From: Takakia lepidozioides
Taxonomy: Eukaryota; Streptophyta; Takakiopsida; Takakiales; Takakiaceae
Direction: 5' to 3'
DNA: 64,000 nucleotides
NCBI GenBank assembly: GCA_030704615.1
Contig: CM060732.1
Location: 1,302,001 to 1,366,000 of the forward strand
Shown: positions 11,416 to 22,339 of the stretch, one piece after another
Numbering within the stretch: the first letter of the stretch is position 1
Layout: each line of letters starts with the position of its first letter
Translations under genes and position numbers: made by a program
The notes under the pieces: model-generated
The model's input: only the letters and a program-made list of their open reading frames with translations
Database searches by the model: none
What the model was told of the DNA's origin: nothing

Positions 11416-12039
11416 CCTCAGAGTGAAATGCAGCCATTTATGGCAGTTCAATGCCATTTCTGTTGCGTTCAAGGATAAAGCGGGATGGTCTTATTGTCTG
11501 CAGGTACTTTTGCTTTGTTCTTATTGCGGAGAACACACTGAGTGAGGATCCAGACTTCATTTGTGGATGGGCGAACCCAAACGATGAAACCACAATGTAC
11601 ACTGCTGGCATTGTGAAGGACTGGGGTCGGGCACATTACCATGACTGTGGGTGGTACGTGGATTGCCCCAGAGCTTCGACTCCCTGGGAGGAGAATGTCA
11701 TGAGGAATCAGAACGAGAACGCAGATTCACTGGCCCCCCGGACAGATGAGGAGTTGCAGCAAAGAGCCTTGGCGCTACTGAATAAGAAGGAGCCTACAAA
11801 ACCGGCCACCCCTGCTGACGGCAAGAAGAAAAAGAAGGGGAAACAGACAGTGGATGCTTCAGCGGCTGCTGGGGTTGCTAGGGAAGCAGTGGTAGACCCT
11901 CCTGACACTGCTAGGCCAGCTGGGGGTTTTGTAGATTTGACTGTGCCCAATAAACAGCAGACACAGGTCGCCATCACATCCACCGCGGTAGATCGGCGCA
12001 GTACACACATAGCAAAGAAACGCCCTTATGGAGCACAGC

Positions 12040-12416
12040 TGTGTATGTCCAGGGTGGGTTTGCATGCCTTGGAGTACCTGGAATCAACATTAGGGCCGCA
12101 AGCTGGGCAGGCCTTGTATCCCCCGTGTGCGCATCCTGCTAGCAACCCATAAGCTGGAAAGTCGTGGATTGACCACATCAAGATGGCCCTCATGCGAAAT
12201 GACTGTTGCCCCACTAGGCTACTTCCATCCAATGCCTCCACACCAACTTCCCACAACAATTTCAGCTCATCCACAAGGGGCTGCAGATAAACATCTGCAT
12301 TGTCATTTCCCACAGATTGTGGTCCAGGAATCAATAAAGCCAACATCGTGAAAAATGGCTTAGTACACAGCCATGGTGGAAGATTATAGTTTACCAACAT
12401 GACAGGCCAAGTTGAC
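12040..12416 (-). mobile_element. CACTA (TNP2) transposase fragment
   Basis: On the minus strand the frame reads WPVMLVNYNLPPWLCTKPFF, LALLIPGPQSVGND, DVYLQPLVDELKLLWEVGV, FRMRAILMWSIHDFPAYGLL and GYKACPACGP. This is the conserved block of plant En/Spm-type TNP2 transposases (Transposase_21). Only about 125 residues are present, with no CACTA termini visible. It sits antisense between two coding parts of the methyltransferase-like gene and ends sharply near 12416, where plus-strand methyltransferase sequence resumes. It is best explained as a captured or inserted fragment that helped break the gene. Confidence 0.85.
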
Positions 12417-14040
12417 CATTTGTTTGATTTCATCCTTGACATCCCAGATGGGCTTCCAGTGCCTGATATCATTCCCACAGATGTGACTCCAGCCTGGAAT
12501 GCTCATAATCCACTTTATTGGCAGTGGGCCTTCTCTTTCAGCAGCAAGTTTCTGTCTGACGCTGGGTCGCTTTTGATTTTCCAGGGTGAGGACATGGCAT
12601 CCCGCCGGATGCTTCACAGCTACATGAAGTCCTCGGGGTTCAAAATCCGCAAAATTTGGACCCGTGTCAACACCCTGCCACTATCTAGTGCAGAGTTTTC
12701 CGGGCAGAAGGTACTCTCCTGGGCTTTGTTGTGTGTTATTGTTTCGTGGAATTGCCCTTAACAACGTTTCTAACATTGGTGCTGTTGCAGACACATGTGT
12801 TCAAGGCCATTTGTCTTGCTCAAATTCGGCCAGACACCACTCTTGCTCATGTTGGCCATCGACGTTTGGGAAGGGGGGCTTCACATAGACCCGGAATGCG
12901 ACCCTGTGGAATCCGATGTTATCCACAACTATGTGGACTCCTCCCAGACATTGAAAAAAACTGGTGGCATTCCATGGAGAGGTGCTCGGGAGAAGTCACC
13001 CGCTTTCATGCAGACTTTGATTGAGACATGTAGCCAGCATGGTGGGAAAGTGGTGGACCTGTCCATGGGAACAAGTTGGTGCCCAATCAAATTCCATTTC
13101 TTGGGTGCACTTCTTTGCCTTCAGATTGTGCTTCTTGCTTTGTTTCGTGGATCCATTTGCACTGTTGCAGGGGCTTCCTTCCATGCATGCAAGTATGCAG
13201 GCAGGCATTTTTTCAGGATGGAAGGGGACGAGCAGCTCTACTCTCAAGTCATCGCACCTTTGTCTGGGGGTTCATCGCATTCGACCCAAAGTGAGAACAT
13301 TGTTGTGGAGCCGGATCTGCAAGAGCCCGATGCTCTGGATGTTGATTCTGATTTCTCATGTGAGTAAGTGCTAGTTCAGTTGTGGCAATTCACTGACACG
13401 ACGGCGCATCCTTCCATTTCCATCTTTCCTGCACAAGTTGGGCCAGCTGAATGTATATGGACTTACATTGTTTGTTTGTGTGTACAGGAGCCCAAGGTCG
13501 CCACGGTTCCTCCCTTTCTTTGCAAACCCGCAATTTTTCCCAAGTCCGAAAGCAGATTTTAAATTGCCATGTTATGTGGAGGCTGCAACTTCGGAATTTA
13601 GTCTCCTCTCTTCTCCCCCTGGTTTGCTTTTAAACAGAGAGGGTTTTGTGCAAAGCAGGGCTAGTGTCTTCATAGACAGTTCTGCCTTCGTTTTGGACGC
13701 CGACTCCAGTAGCACAAAATATTCTTCGTGGAATGAATCTTTAGTTATTAAACAATTTACTTTGAAGCACCAAATGGCCTCTCCACCTTCTTTGCAAATG
13801 TGTGTCAGCAACTATGTCGACTTTTGATTGCTGATGAAAGGACAATCACAACCCTCACCAGTGGGCAGAAGTTCACTCTAGAGGTAGGGGGATTTAGCAA
13901 CCACTACTGAAAAATGCATCTTAGTTTTGCATTCATCTAGAAACTACATTCATCCATGTACCATTTGTCGAACATCCTTTCATCCCCCATTCATTCATCG
14001 TTCATCCATAACGATGAATGACGTATGCATGATATACTTG

Positions 14041-14174
14041 ACACAACCCGCAGTAATAGGTCCTCTAGGCCGAATAGGTGTCCGCGGTTATAGGTGAGCA
14101 CATGCAGATCCGTGAGCAGAATTTTGCTCACGGAATTTTCTGCTCACGGAATTTGCTCACGGTTTAGCAATCCC
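14041..14174. repeat. right terminal and subterminal repeats of element A
   Basis: TAATAGG, GAATAGG and CCGCGGTTATAGG (14053-14092) are followed by two GTGAGCA and three GCTCACGG copies, then the terminal GGTTTAGCAATCCC. This mirrors the left end in inverse order. Confidence 0.75.
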
Positions 14175-14185
14175 CTCCATTTTTT
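14175..14185. repeat. right 11-bp target site duplication of element A
   Basis: CTCCATTTTTT, identical to 3078-3088. Confidence 0.88.
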
Positions 14186-14356
14186 GGGGAAGTTTGACTT
14201 CGGCGTCTGCTCCTCTAGTAATCGGCCTCTCAAAATCAACGGTGCATACTTTCCATCAATTGCAACCTGCCCGTTATAAGGAGGTTGCTTGCTCAACGAC
14301 AAATTCGTGATCTCCGACAATGCAGGTAACAACTCAAATTCTCACTCAGACATGGG
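14175..14356 (-). CDS. 5' exon of the transposase-like gene split by element A
   Basis: Minus-strand reading: a possible ATG at 14355 (MSE, then one TGA codon), followed by open frame FELLPALSEITNLSLSKQPP, YNGQVAIDGKYAPLILRG and LLEEQTPKSNFPKKW, which runs into the target duplication. The same KKW codons begin the exon at 3088. The single TGA near the start is either a nonsense change or means the true start is elsewhere. No domain is recognised. It identifies the 5' end of the gene into which element A jumped. Confidence 0.6.
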
Positions 14357-17057
14357 GTCAATAAAAGGCAGTATCAATTTGTTAATTCCTTGGAATTGTT
14401 TGACTAATGGAATGCTCCAATTTCACAAAGTTGTGAGGTTTTAGGAATTGCCTGAAGTTCAGATGCTGATCGCACGACTGGATATGGTATGGGACCGGCG
14501 GTAACACTTCATAAAGTGTGGCTTCTGTTATCTGATACAAATACCGAAGTTTATTTGATTTAGCTTCAATTAACTTATTATAAGTTGAATTTCAATTCAA
14601 ACTTATTTGACTTTATTTATCCTCAAATGTGAAACAGGTGTTTGTTGACACAGGTGTCCACCTACTCTCGGCCCATTGTTCTATGCCCCGATGTACCAGA
14701 TGAGGTCCTCCCCAGTGCCTTCACCATCACCATAATGCAGCTTGAATCAGAGAGACTTCCGGTCTTTTTAAGCTGGCCAGCAGCTTGTCGAGCTCCTCAT
14801 GATAAGTGTCCTCTGCTGTACAATTACAAGCATACTTTTTAAATCACTTTCAACAGGAGGGACATGTTATCAGAAACAAGGGTAGAGATATTCAACTGCT
14901 TGCTCTGCTCTCTACTGGTTTCTATGAAAAATCTGAACTGGGCACGGGGTCTATGGCCATAAGGCAACGTCTCATGACTACATTCTATTATAGCACCAAC
15001 AGATATGATTTGACAAACCCTGGGTTCTGACAGATTACTCACAAGTCAAGAGTCCCCCCCACATGTGTATGCTTGAGAGCTTCATTGTAATTTTGCTCAT
15101 GGGCCTAGATGATGCAAGCAGTCAGCAGCAACGTAGGATTGCATGTGACTCAGGCTTGCATTCAGCCTGGATTGCATATGGCTGTGCATAAAAAGATAAC
15201 GGAATTTGAAATTAGGAAACGCAGGTCAACATGAAACAACAGGAAACATCAACTAGGGTCTGATGTAAGTAACAAAGGTTGGTGGACAGAAGTTGCTGCG
15301 TTTGCCAACGCATACCATCAACCAGGCATCATAGTAGCGCATTATGAATTCCAGGACTTCAGACTTTGTGGCTTCTTGAGCAAATATCTGCTTTCAAAAT
15401 TGTAATGATTACAAGTTGCCATCTGGAGCTATGTAAAAAGCAGACATGTGGAAGGTAGTAGGGAACAAAAGATACCTGTCATCTCATCAAGAATGGCAGC
15501 TGAAGTGCAGAGGACTTCATCTCTGTCACTGCTTGTTAACAAAGTCTTTTGCTGAAACTGCCATATTCAACCAAACTGCCCCATGATGAACCATTTGCTC
15601 TAAAACATCTATACTTTACAGGTAAGCAGCGAACAAGCAATCCTTAAAACATAGCACCTCAACCAGAGGCTGCCAGTCCCTTAATCAATCAACACCGCCG
15701 TAACTTCGCTGGTCACATGGATGCACATGTGCTCAGACTTCTGCAATCATGCACTCAATGCTACCCTAAGGCAGGGAATAACACGTCACTTTGTTGGGTA
15801 GTTGCCACCAGGCATAACTGGAACTCTATAGCATACCTCCCTCGCTCCAAAGTACAGCACATTCCACTTCACAGAAAACAGAAAATACATACACTCACTG
15901 CATATTTTTTCTCTACTACAGGATTGAGAGGAAATCCTGAGACAAATCCACCATGGCGGTATCAACCAGTCTACTGAATCCACAGCATGCTGCAAATGAA
16001 CATAATCCAACATCATTGAGTAACAATCAGGTAACAAGGCTCAAGAAGAACATGACAATAATAATTTTGAGATCAAGACTGTGCTAATTTATTTTCTTTG
16101 CAGAGAAACGGAGAGGTGATGCTCCAAAAGCAAGCACTTCTGTGTGAAAATGGAGCAACCTTCAACACTTCGCAACTGCAGCGAAAAGAGTAGCCAATGG
16201 ATTGAACAAATAAGTTAAGCTAAAACATAATTCTGATCAAAACAACTTGCAAAGCCAAGGCAATGGGTCTCAGTTCTGACTCCATTCATGTGACTGGATT
16301 CCAATGCATATTTCAATCACTACTTAACTCGAGAACCTTCCTGACTTGATCTACTAACCTCAAAAATGGCAGATCACACTACGAATCAACTGCAACTTAT
16401 GACTGCATCTCTGAGTTCTTCGGATACACTGCAACAAAAAGGTGATAACAGTTCACCTTTGACTGCTATTTCTCAACATCTTAGAGCTCCTGCAGACTTC
16501 CAAGTTCAGGAGCTCTGCCAGCTGAGCATCGCTCCGATGAGCTACAGTGATAGAAACAAATCCAGGGAATTATAGTAATTACTACAATTATTGCTGCGAC
16601 CCTGCCAATCAAAATCACTGCAAACCAGTAAAGATCCACCCAGCGATCAGCTAACATACAAAATTCACATGCAAAATCAGGGACATTCTAATGAGAGGGA
16701 AAATCAGGCTGAAATAGGTTGAATACTTAAGGGAAAGGTTGAAGAGACAAATATGATGGGAGAGCTGTAAGAGAATATCTGAATGACGAAAGAGCTGGAA
16801 TACCTGCTAGCAACTGATGTCTTACGTGTGGGCGCTGGACATATCCAAGAGTGTGTGAACTGCTGGGTGGCACTGGATTCGCCTTTGGCAGTAGTGAAGC
16901 ATCGCTTGCAATACCTTAATAAGGAACCATTACTATGCCGGCCATCTACCTTTTTCCGCAGCCTTGAGCTGCATTAGAGTGACTATTTGGATCTGTTGTG
17001 GCGGAAAACTGCAAACTTAGCTGGCAAGGCTTAGTGAAATTGGGAACTATTGGACGC
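14357..17057. other. gene-free stretch with diverged repeats
   Basis: No coding sequence is supported. The start is AT-rich (14550-14640). 16620-16760 (with GAGAGGGAAAATCAGGCTGA) is a diverged copy of a repeat also found at 19165-19270 and 21670-21790. It may include the promoter side of the split transposase-like gene. Confidence 0.5.
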
Positions 17058-19095
17058 ACACTGGGACGTATGAGAGGGCACGTTGAACACACCGGCCAAG
17101 TCTCAAAGCGAACGAAAATCATTTGGATGGGCAACCATCCGTTGGCCCATTGAACAAATTTCGATTGATCTCATATTACTTTGGGGCCTCTTACATGGTA
17201 CATTGAACATACTGGCCAAGTCTCAAAGCGAACCAAAATCATTTCGATGGCCAACCAGCCGTTGAGCCATCGAATGAATTTTGATTGATCTCATATTAGT
17301 CCGGGACTTGTGAGAGGATGTCTCAAACGTACTGGCAAAGTTTGGAAGCAAACAAAAATGATTGGGATGGGCAACCATCCGTTCACCCGTTGAATGTACT
17401 CCGTTGGATCTGCTATTACTTTGGGACCTGTTGGACTGTGTTTCGCGTGTTCATGTTTTTTTTTTCATTCTGTTTTTTAATGGGGCATGTAATGACTCCA
17501 TATGCAACGTGCGTGCCAAATTTGGGAGCGATCAAAATTCATTTGGACCCAAAACCACAGTTTCTTCCCTATTTTGCACTCCAAACTTGTTTTGTGTTCT
17601 ACTTCATGCACTCTTCATAAAGAGTTCTGCAATAGTGAGCGAAGAGAACACTTTTTTTTGGGGGGCATTTTTTATTGGTCCAAATTTTGGCAGGGGAGTA
17701 GCAGTGGGATGCTGGAAGCCGCAGAACAAAATTGAACCAAAAACAAAATCAATGCGTGCCAGAAACCCCCAACGAAAGGCAGTGCAAACTATTTATTGGC
17801 TTAAAATTAATTTAAATTCAATTAAGTTCTGGAATGGCTTGAGGGGTGAGCGCGTCGATGGGGAGGCAAATGATTTATTCGTCTATTGTGTCTCCGAACA
17901 TATGTTGCACACATGTTCAAGCACATGCGGGCAAAAGATGGGCTTCAACCCATCCGTTCAATGGGTGCAATAGTCGTGCACGCATTGCAGGATTTTTTTT
18001 CTCGCAATGAACAAAAACCAGATGACAACTGAACGCCTCATTGGCCCATCAAACAAATTTCGATTGATCTCATATTACACTGGGACGTATGAGAGGGCAC
18101 GTTGAACACACCGGCCAAGTCTCAAAGCGAACGAAAATCATTTGGATGGGCAACCATCCGTTGGCCCATTGAACAAATTTCGATTGATCTCATATTACTT
18201 TGGGGCCTCTTACATGGTACATTGAACATACTGGCCAAGTCTCAAAGCGAACCAAAATCATTTCGATGGCCAACCAGCCGTTGAGCCATCGAATGAATTT
18301 TGATTGATCTCATATTAGTCCGGGACTTGTGAGAGGATGTCTCAAACGTACTGGCAAAGTTTGGAAGCAAACAAAAATGATTGGGATGGGCAACCATCCG
18401 TTCACCCGTTGAATGTACTCCGTTGGATCTGCTATTACTTTGGGACCTGTTGGACTGTGTTTCGCGTGTTCATGTTTTTTTTTTCATTCTGTTTTTGAAT
18501 GGGGCATGTAATGACTCCATATGCAACGTGCGTGCCAAATTTGGGAGCGATCAAAATTCATTTGGACCCAAAACCACAGTTTCTTCCCTATTTTGCACTC
18601 CAAACTTGTTTTGTGTTCTACTTCATGCACTCTTCATAAAGAGTTCTGCAATAGTGAGCGAAGAGAACACTTTTTTTTTGGGGCATTTTTTATTGGTCCA
18701 AATTTTGGCGGGGGAGTAGCAGTGGGATGCTTGAAGCCGCAGAACAAAATTGAACCAAAAACAAAATCGATGCGTGCCAGAAACCCCCAACGAAAGGCAG
18801 TGCAAACTATTTATTGGCTTAAAATTAATTTAAATTCAATTAAGTTCTGGAATGGCTTGAGGGGTGAGCGCGTCGATGGGGAGGCAAATGATTTATTCGT
18901 CTATTGTGTCTCCGAACATATGTTGCACACATGTTCAAGCACATGCGGGCAAAAGATGGGCTTCAACCCATCCGTTCAATGGGTGCAATAGTCGTGCACG
19001 CATTGCAGGATTTTTTTTCTCGCAATGAACAAAACCAGATGACAACTGAACGCCTCATTGGCCCATCAAACAAATTTCGATTGATCTCATATTCT
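17058..19095. repeat. 1,019-bp tandem duplication with inner 121-bp repeats
   Basis: 17058-18076 and 18077-19095 are almost identical over about 1 kb, differing by a few substitutions and one- or two-base indels (for example TTTTTTAATGG versus TTTTTGAATGG). Each unit opens with three related 121-bp repeats (17058, 17179, 17300; then 18077, 18198, 18319) that share GGCCAAGTCTCAAAGCGAAC and GATGGGCAACCATCCGTT. A partial fourth repeat closes each unit. This layout fits unequal crossing-over between the 121-bp repeats. Open frames here duplicate exactly along with the DNA and resemble no protein I know. Confidence 0.92.
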
Positions 19096-19284
19096 TTGTG
19101 ATCTGTTTTTGGATACTTCCTGTTGCCACATTGGCAGTAACATGTAAAAACATTCCGAACAATCATAGATCCATCCAATGAGTTAATTTGCAAAATTGAA
19201 CTTGAGAATTAGGGACGACTATAATAAGAGGGAAAAACAGGCTGAAATGTGTTGAAGAAGGTGCCTTTATGAGCAGTGACCATG

Positions 19285-19606
19285 CACCATCCACCCCTGC
19301 TGGTCTCTTGTAGCTATTGATCCACAGGGAATCATAAGTAATCTTGTGTTGAATCTGCCAACAAGATAAAGAAGCAAGAGGCAGAAAGGTTACCAGTCTT
19401 GGAGTATGTCGAGGCCCCCAGCCACAGTATAGGTGTGTTACTGCTGCTGCCGCTCCCACTTCACCATCCACCCATGCAGGTCTCTTGTAGGTATTGATCC
19501 ACAGGGAATCATAAGCAATCTTTTGTTGAATCCGCCAGCGAGATTAAGAAGCAAAAGGCAGAAAGGTTACCTGCCAGTCTTGAAGTATGTCGAGGCCCCC
19601 ATCCAC
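19285..19606. repeat. 176-bp tandem duplication
   Basis: 19285-19430 and 19461-19606 are diverged direct copies sharing TATTGATCCACAGGGAATCA, GAGGCAGAAAGGTTACC and TATGTCGAGGCCCCC. Confidence 0.8.
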
Positions 19607-21190
19607 CACCAGAGTACACAACGCCGGCACCCGTGTTCAATTCAACTTTCCGATATGGATAGATCGTTATAGCGGCAGAAGTTCTCCAAGGACACACGAT
19701 CTGCACTCGCGAGACCGAGAATGCACACAGACGGACACAAGAAGGAGACGGCGACAGGATCCGAGATTAGCAGGCCACAGTTTTGACACACCAAACAGCA
19801 TGAAACAGGCCTGCCAGATTAAGCCCGGGCACATCCCAGGGCATGATGTTATGATCTCATCAGCAGCCTCCCCTTGGAACTGTTTGTCTTCCTCGCGAGC
19901 TTGAAGCAGGATCACATAGCTACCAAAACAGAGAGAAAAAGAGAGGGAGTGTAGAGGAATTCGAAGCAAGCGAAAGATTAACATTTTGTACCTCTACAGC
20001 GGCCACGCCCCCGCATACGAAACCCGACGTCTTAGTGAAAAAGTCGCGCTGTCTTGAATGCAGCCGTGCCCTGGATAAGAAAGTGAGAAGAAAGTTATTG
20101 CATGCTGATGATGTCCACTGCGACTACTAAGTGACACCCTGTGATCGTGAGCTTCAGGTATCGACGATGCACACTGGAGACTAACTGGAGACTAACTGGA
20201 AGCGTACAAGATGGTAAAACGAAAAGAAAGAAAGAAGACAGTTTTTAGCTCGGATAAGAGGATACCCAGGGAGACCGTCGCAATGACATCGCAAGTAGTA
20301 GGCAGAGCGAGAGGAGCACTGACATCTCAATCATTTTGGAAAGAATAATGAACTACAATGAAGAACGATGGCAGCAACGCGCGAGAAGAAGCGCGAAGAA
20401 GGGGGAAGAAGGGGGAAGAAGCGCGAGAAGTGGGGGACCGCGAGAACCCGACGCTTCCTGCGTGAACATCATCCTTCGTGGAACCCATTTTGCCACCATT
20501 TTGCCACGATGACAAGATGACATTTTAAAAATCGCTGCCCGTCTTGAGCGGCTATAGGGGACATATGAACGTTGGAACAGCCTTTCTTTGGCCTCAATTT
20601 TTTCTAATGGAAGGTCTTTCGTGACTGGGAGGTATGACTTCGGACGTTTAATCTCACGTCCACACATGGAGTCAAATTATGCAGGATGGGGGTGGTCGTT
20701 ATGAAACATATGACTTCCATGGCACACTCTGGATACTGCACGTGGCACGAGCATGGGTGAACACGAGGGGTGAAAGTGACACGTGGTGGAGGCTTTGTGG
20801 ATGGGAGGTAGTCGTGTACATGACCATAGTCATGGGCGTGACTCTAGCAGCATTGAGACATGAAAGCACCATTGAAAGCACACGAAAACACCATTGAAAC
20901 ATGAAAGCACATTTGAAATTGGAACATCGATTCAAATACAACGTGACTTAATGTTCAGAGATCCGTTCCATAATCTACTCCGGTGCTGCTACAAAAATGC
21001 ACAAAGCTGCAAAATCTAAGTAGACTTCCAAATGCCTGAGCAGAAGATGCATACACTGGCTTGGCCGCACTTGGTCACCCACCTTCAACTGCCATCTAGC
21101 CCGAAAACGACAGAAGATACATGAGCAAACTTTCAGGCAATATCATAACAACAGCTGTGTACAAAATGAAAAATTGCAGGTAGGGAACCC
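19607..21190. other. gene-free stretch
   Basis: No gene is supported. 20377-20440 is a purine-rich imperfect repeat of GAAGAAGCGCG/GGGGGAAGAA. 20860-20930 has three short CATTGAAA(G/C)CA repeats. Confidence 0.5.
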
Positions 21191-21605
21191 TTACCCCATT
21201 CTAGCAGTCAAGGACTGGAGGTTTGGGAGTTGTCTTGCTGACAGGTAGTGCGGTTGCTGCAAGCATCGCACTCCACGACACCACACCTCATTCAGCCATA
21301 GTGTTGAACCTTTGCATCCTCGATGCATCCATATTTGGCATACATGTCCACCAGGGCAGTGTTCAGAATGACATCTGGTAATTGACAGGCAAACATTTTT
21401 TTGCCTCGGTTGTCCCACCATTGACTATGATTAGAAAAGTATTCATTCCACAGATTCTCCTCATCTCTCCATATTTGACATACATGTCCACCAGGGCAGT
21501 GTTCAGAATGACATCTGGTAATTGACAGGCAAACACCTTTTTGCCTCGGTTGTCCCACCATTGACTGGGATCAGAAAGTATTCATTCCACAGCTTCTCCT
21601 CATCT
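21191..21605 (-). pseudogene. duplicated PPR-motif fragment
   Basis: The minus strand reads QLPDVILNTALVDMYAKYG then CIEDAK, the classic core of a plant pentatricopeptide repeat. The same 141-bp stretch occurs twice in direct order (about 21327-21467 and 21468-21605), so the motif is encoded twice, the second time shifted in frame. A third, more diverged piece of the flanking sequence is at 22115-22260. There is no start codon or full-length PPR array, so this is a relic, probably carried inside a repeat. Confidence 0.7.
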
Positions 21606-22339
21606 CTGGTACCTATTTTTGGATACATTCCTGTTGTCACACTGGCAGTATCATGTGTCAAAGTCACTCCAAAATAGATTCACTCAACCAGCTAACTTGC
21701 AAAATTCAACATGGAAATTTATGGCCGATTCTGATAAGAGGGAAAAACAGGGTCTCATGTGTTGTAGAAGGTGCCTTCATTAGCAGTGCCTGATTTTATC
21801 AATCGTCCCGCTGGTGCTGCGGCTTCCAGTTGACCATCTACCCATGCATGTTTCTTGTATCTATCCTTCCACAGGAAATCATAGGTAATTATCTGGAGCT
21901 TGAAGTCCAGCCCTCTTGGATGATCTGGACCCACACTTTATCCCTGCTCCTTCAGCTACCTATGCCTCTGCACAGATCATGCATACATCCTTGCATTGTT
22001 GTTAGCAGCTGACACTGACAGCCTAGATTGTTCCAGCAAACACCCAACTCAACTTATCAGACCAGTTCCTATTCTCAATTGCATCTGCTACTCTCTGTAA
22101 TCCAACAGGCATTTACCTTTTTGCCTCGGTTGTCCCAGTACCATTGACTGGGTCAGAAAAATATTCATCCCACAACTTATCCTCGTCTTTGTTACCTGTT
22201 TCTGGATACTTTCCTGTTGTCACATTGGCAGTATCATGTCAAAGTCACTCCAAACTATCTAGCTTGCGAGAGGGCCATCTCAATATGCCATTTCATTCTC
22301 CTCAATTTGGATTCATGGTTGTCATTTCTGCATCCGTTC
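21606..22339. other. diverged dispersed repeats
   Basis: Contains copies of motifs present at 19100-19270 and 16620-16760, such as TTTTTGGATAC...CCTGTTG and TTGCCTCGGTTGTCCCA. No gene is supported. Confidence 0.5.

Larger units (their letters stand above)
9378..13827 (+). pseudogene. ParB-like (DGNHR) plus beta-order DNA amino-methyltransferase gene of element A
   Basis: Spliced plus-strand gene with GT-AG introns. Exons read by eye: 9378-9580 (AFIDVYLQGKLQKVINSM), continuing after a frame change to 9879; 9961-10152; 10259-10698; about 10788-11005; about 11530-12040; about 12417-12711; 12790-13072; 13171-13365; and a last exon at 13489-13827. MFFVWDGNHRLVAW (about 9710-9755) resembles the ParB/sulfiredoxin-like GxxR(H) motif. 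The 3' half has a motif IV position written LDIPDG (canonical form is D/S/N-P-P-Y/F/W), then FLSDAGSLLIFQGED and FKIRKIWTRVN, then GGKVVDLSMGT with GASFHACKYAGRHFFRMEGD across an intron, equal to motif I. The order IV-then-I is the beta class of N6-adenine/N4-cytosine methyltransferases. Stops and frame changes near 9580, 10330, 10820 and 12840, plus an inserted CACTA piece, show the copy is dead. Confidence 0.62.
3089..14174. mobile_element. element A: 11.1-kb DNA transposon with 11-bp TSD
   Basis: The termini are inverted and imperfect: AGGGCAGCAAAGCCGTGAGC on the left, and on the right the reverse complement reads GGGATTGCTAAACCGTGAGC. Each is followed inward by several GTGAGC or GCTCAC repeats and by a CCGCGG/CCGTGG plus (C)CTATT/ATAGG block. 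The 11-bp flanking duplication is perfect. Inside are a minus-strand transposase-like gene (4066-5655), a plus-strand ParB-methyltransferase gene (exons between about 6106 and 13827) and 24 copies of a 28-bp dyad. Elements B and C in this window share the terminal consensus. An 11-bp TSD is at the upper end of the Mutator-like range (usually 8-11 bp), but the transposase motifs do not look like textbook MULE motifs, so I leave the superfamily open. Both genes carry stops and frameshifts, so this copy is dead. Confidence 0.8.

Noticed and set aside
16890-16921. Extra dyad outside element A (GAAGCATCGC...ATACCTTAATAAG)
   Set aside because: Only the right part resembles the family; the core CGTTGACG is absent and the arms do not pair.
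17362-17973. 203-codon open frame in the tandem duplication
   Set aside because: Phe-rich, built from AT-rich non-coding repeat sequence, and interrupted in the second copy by an indel.
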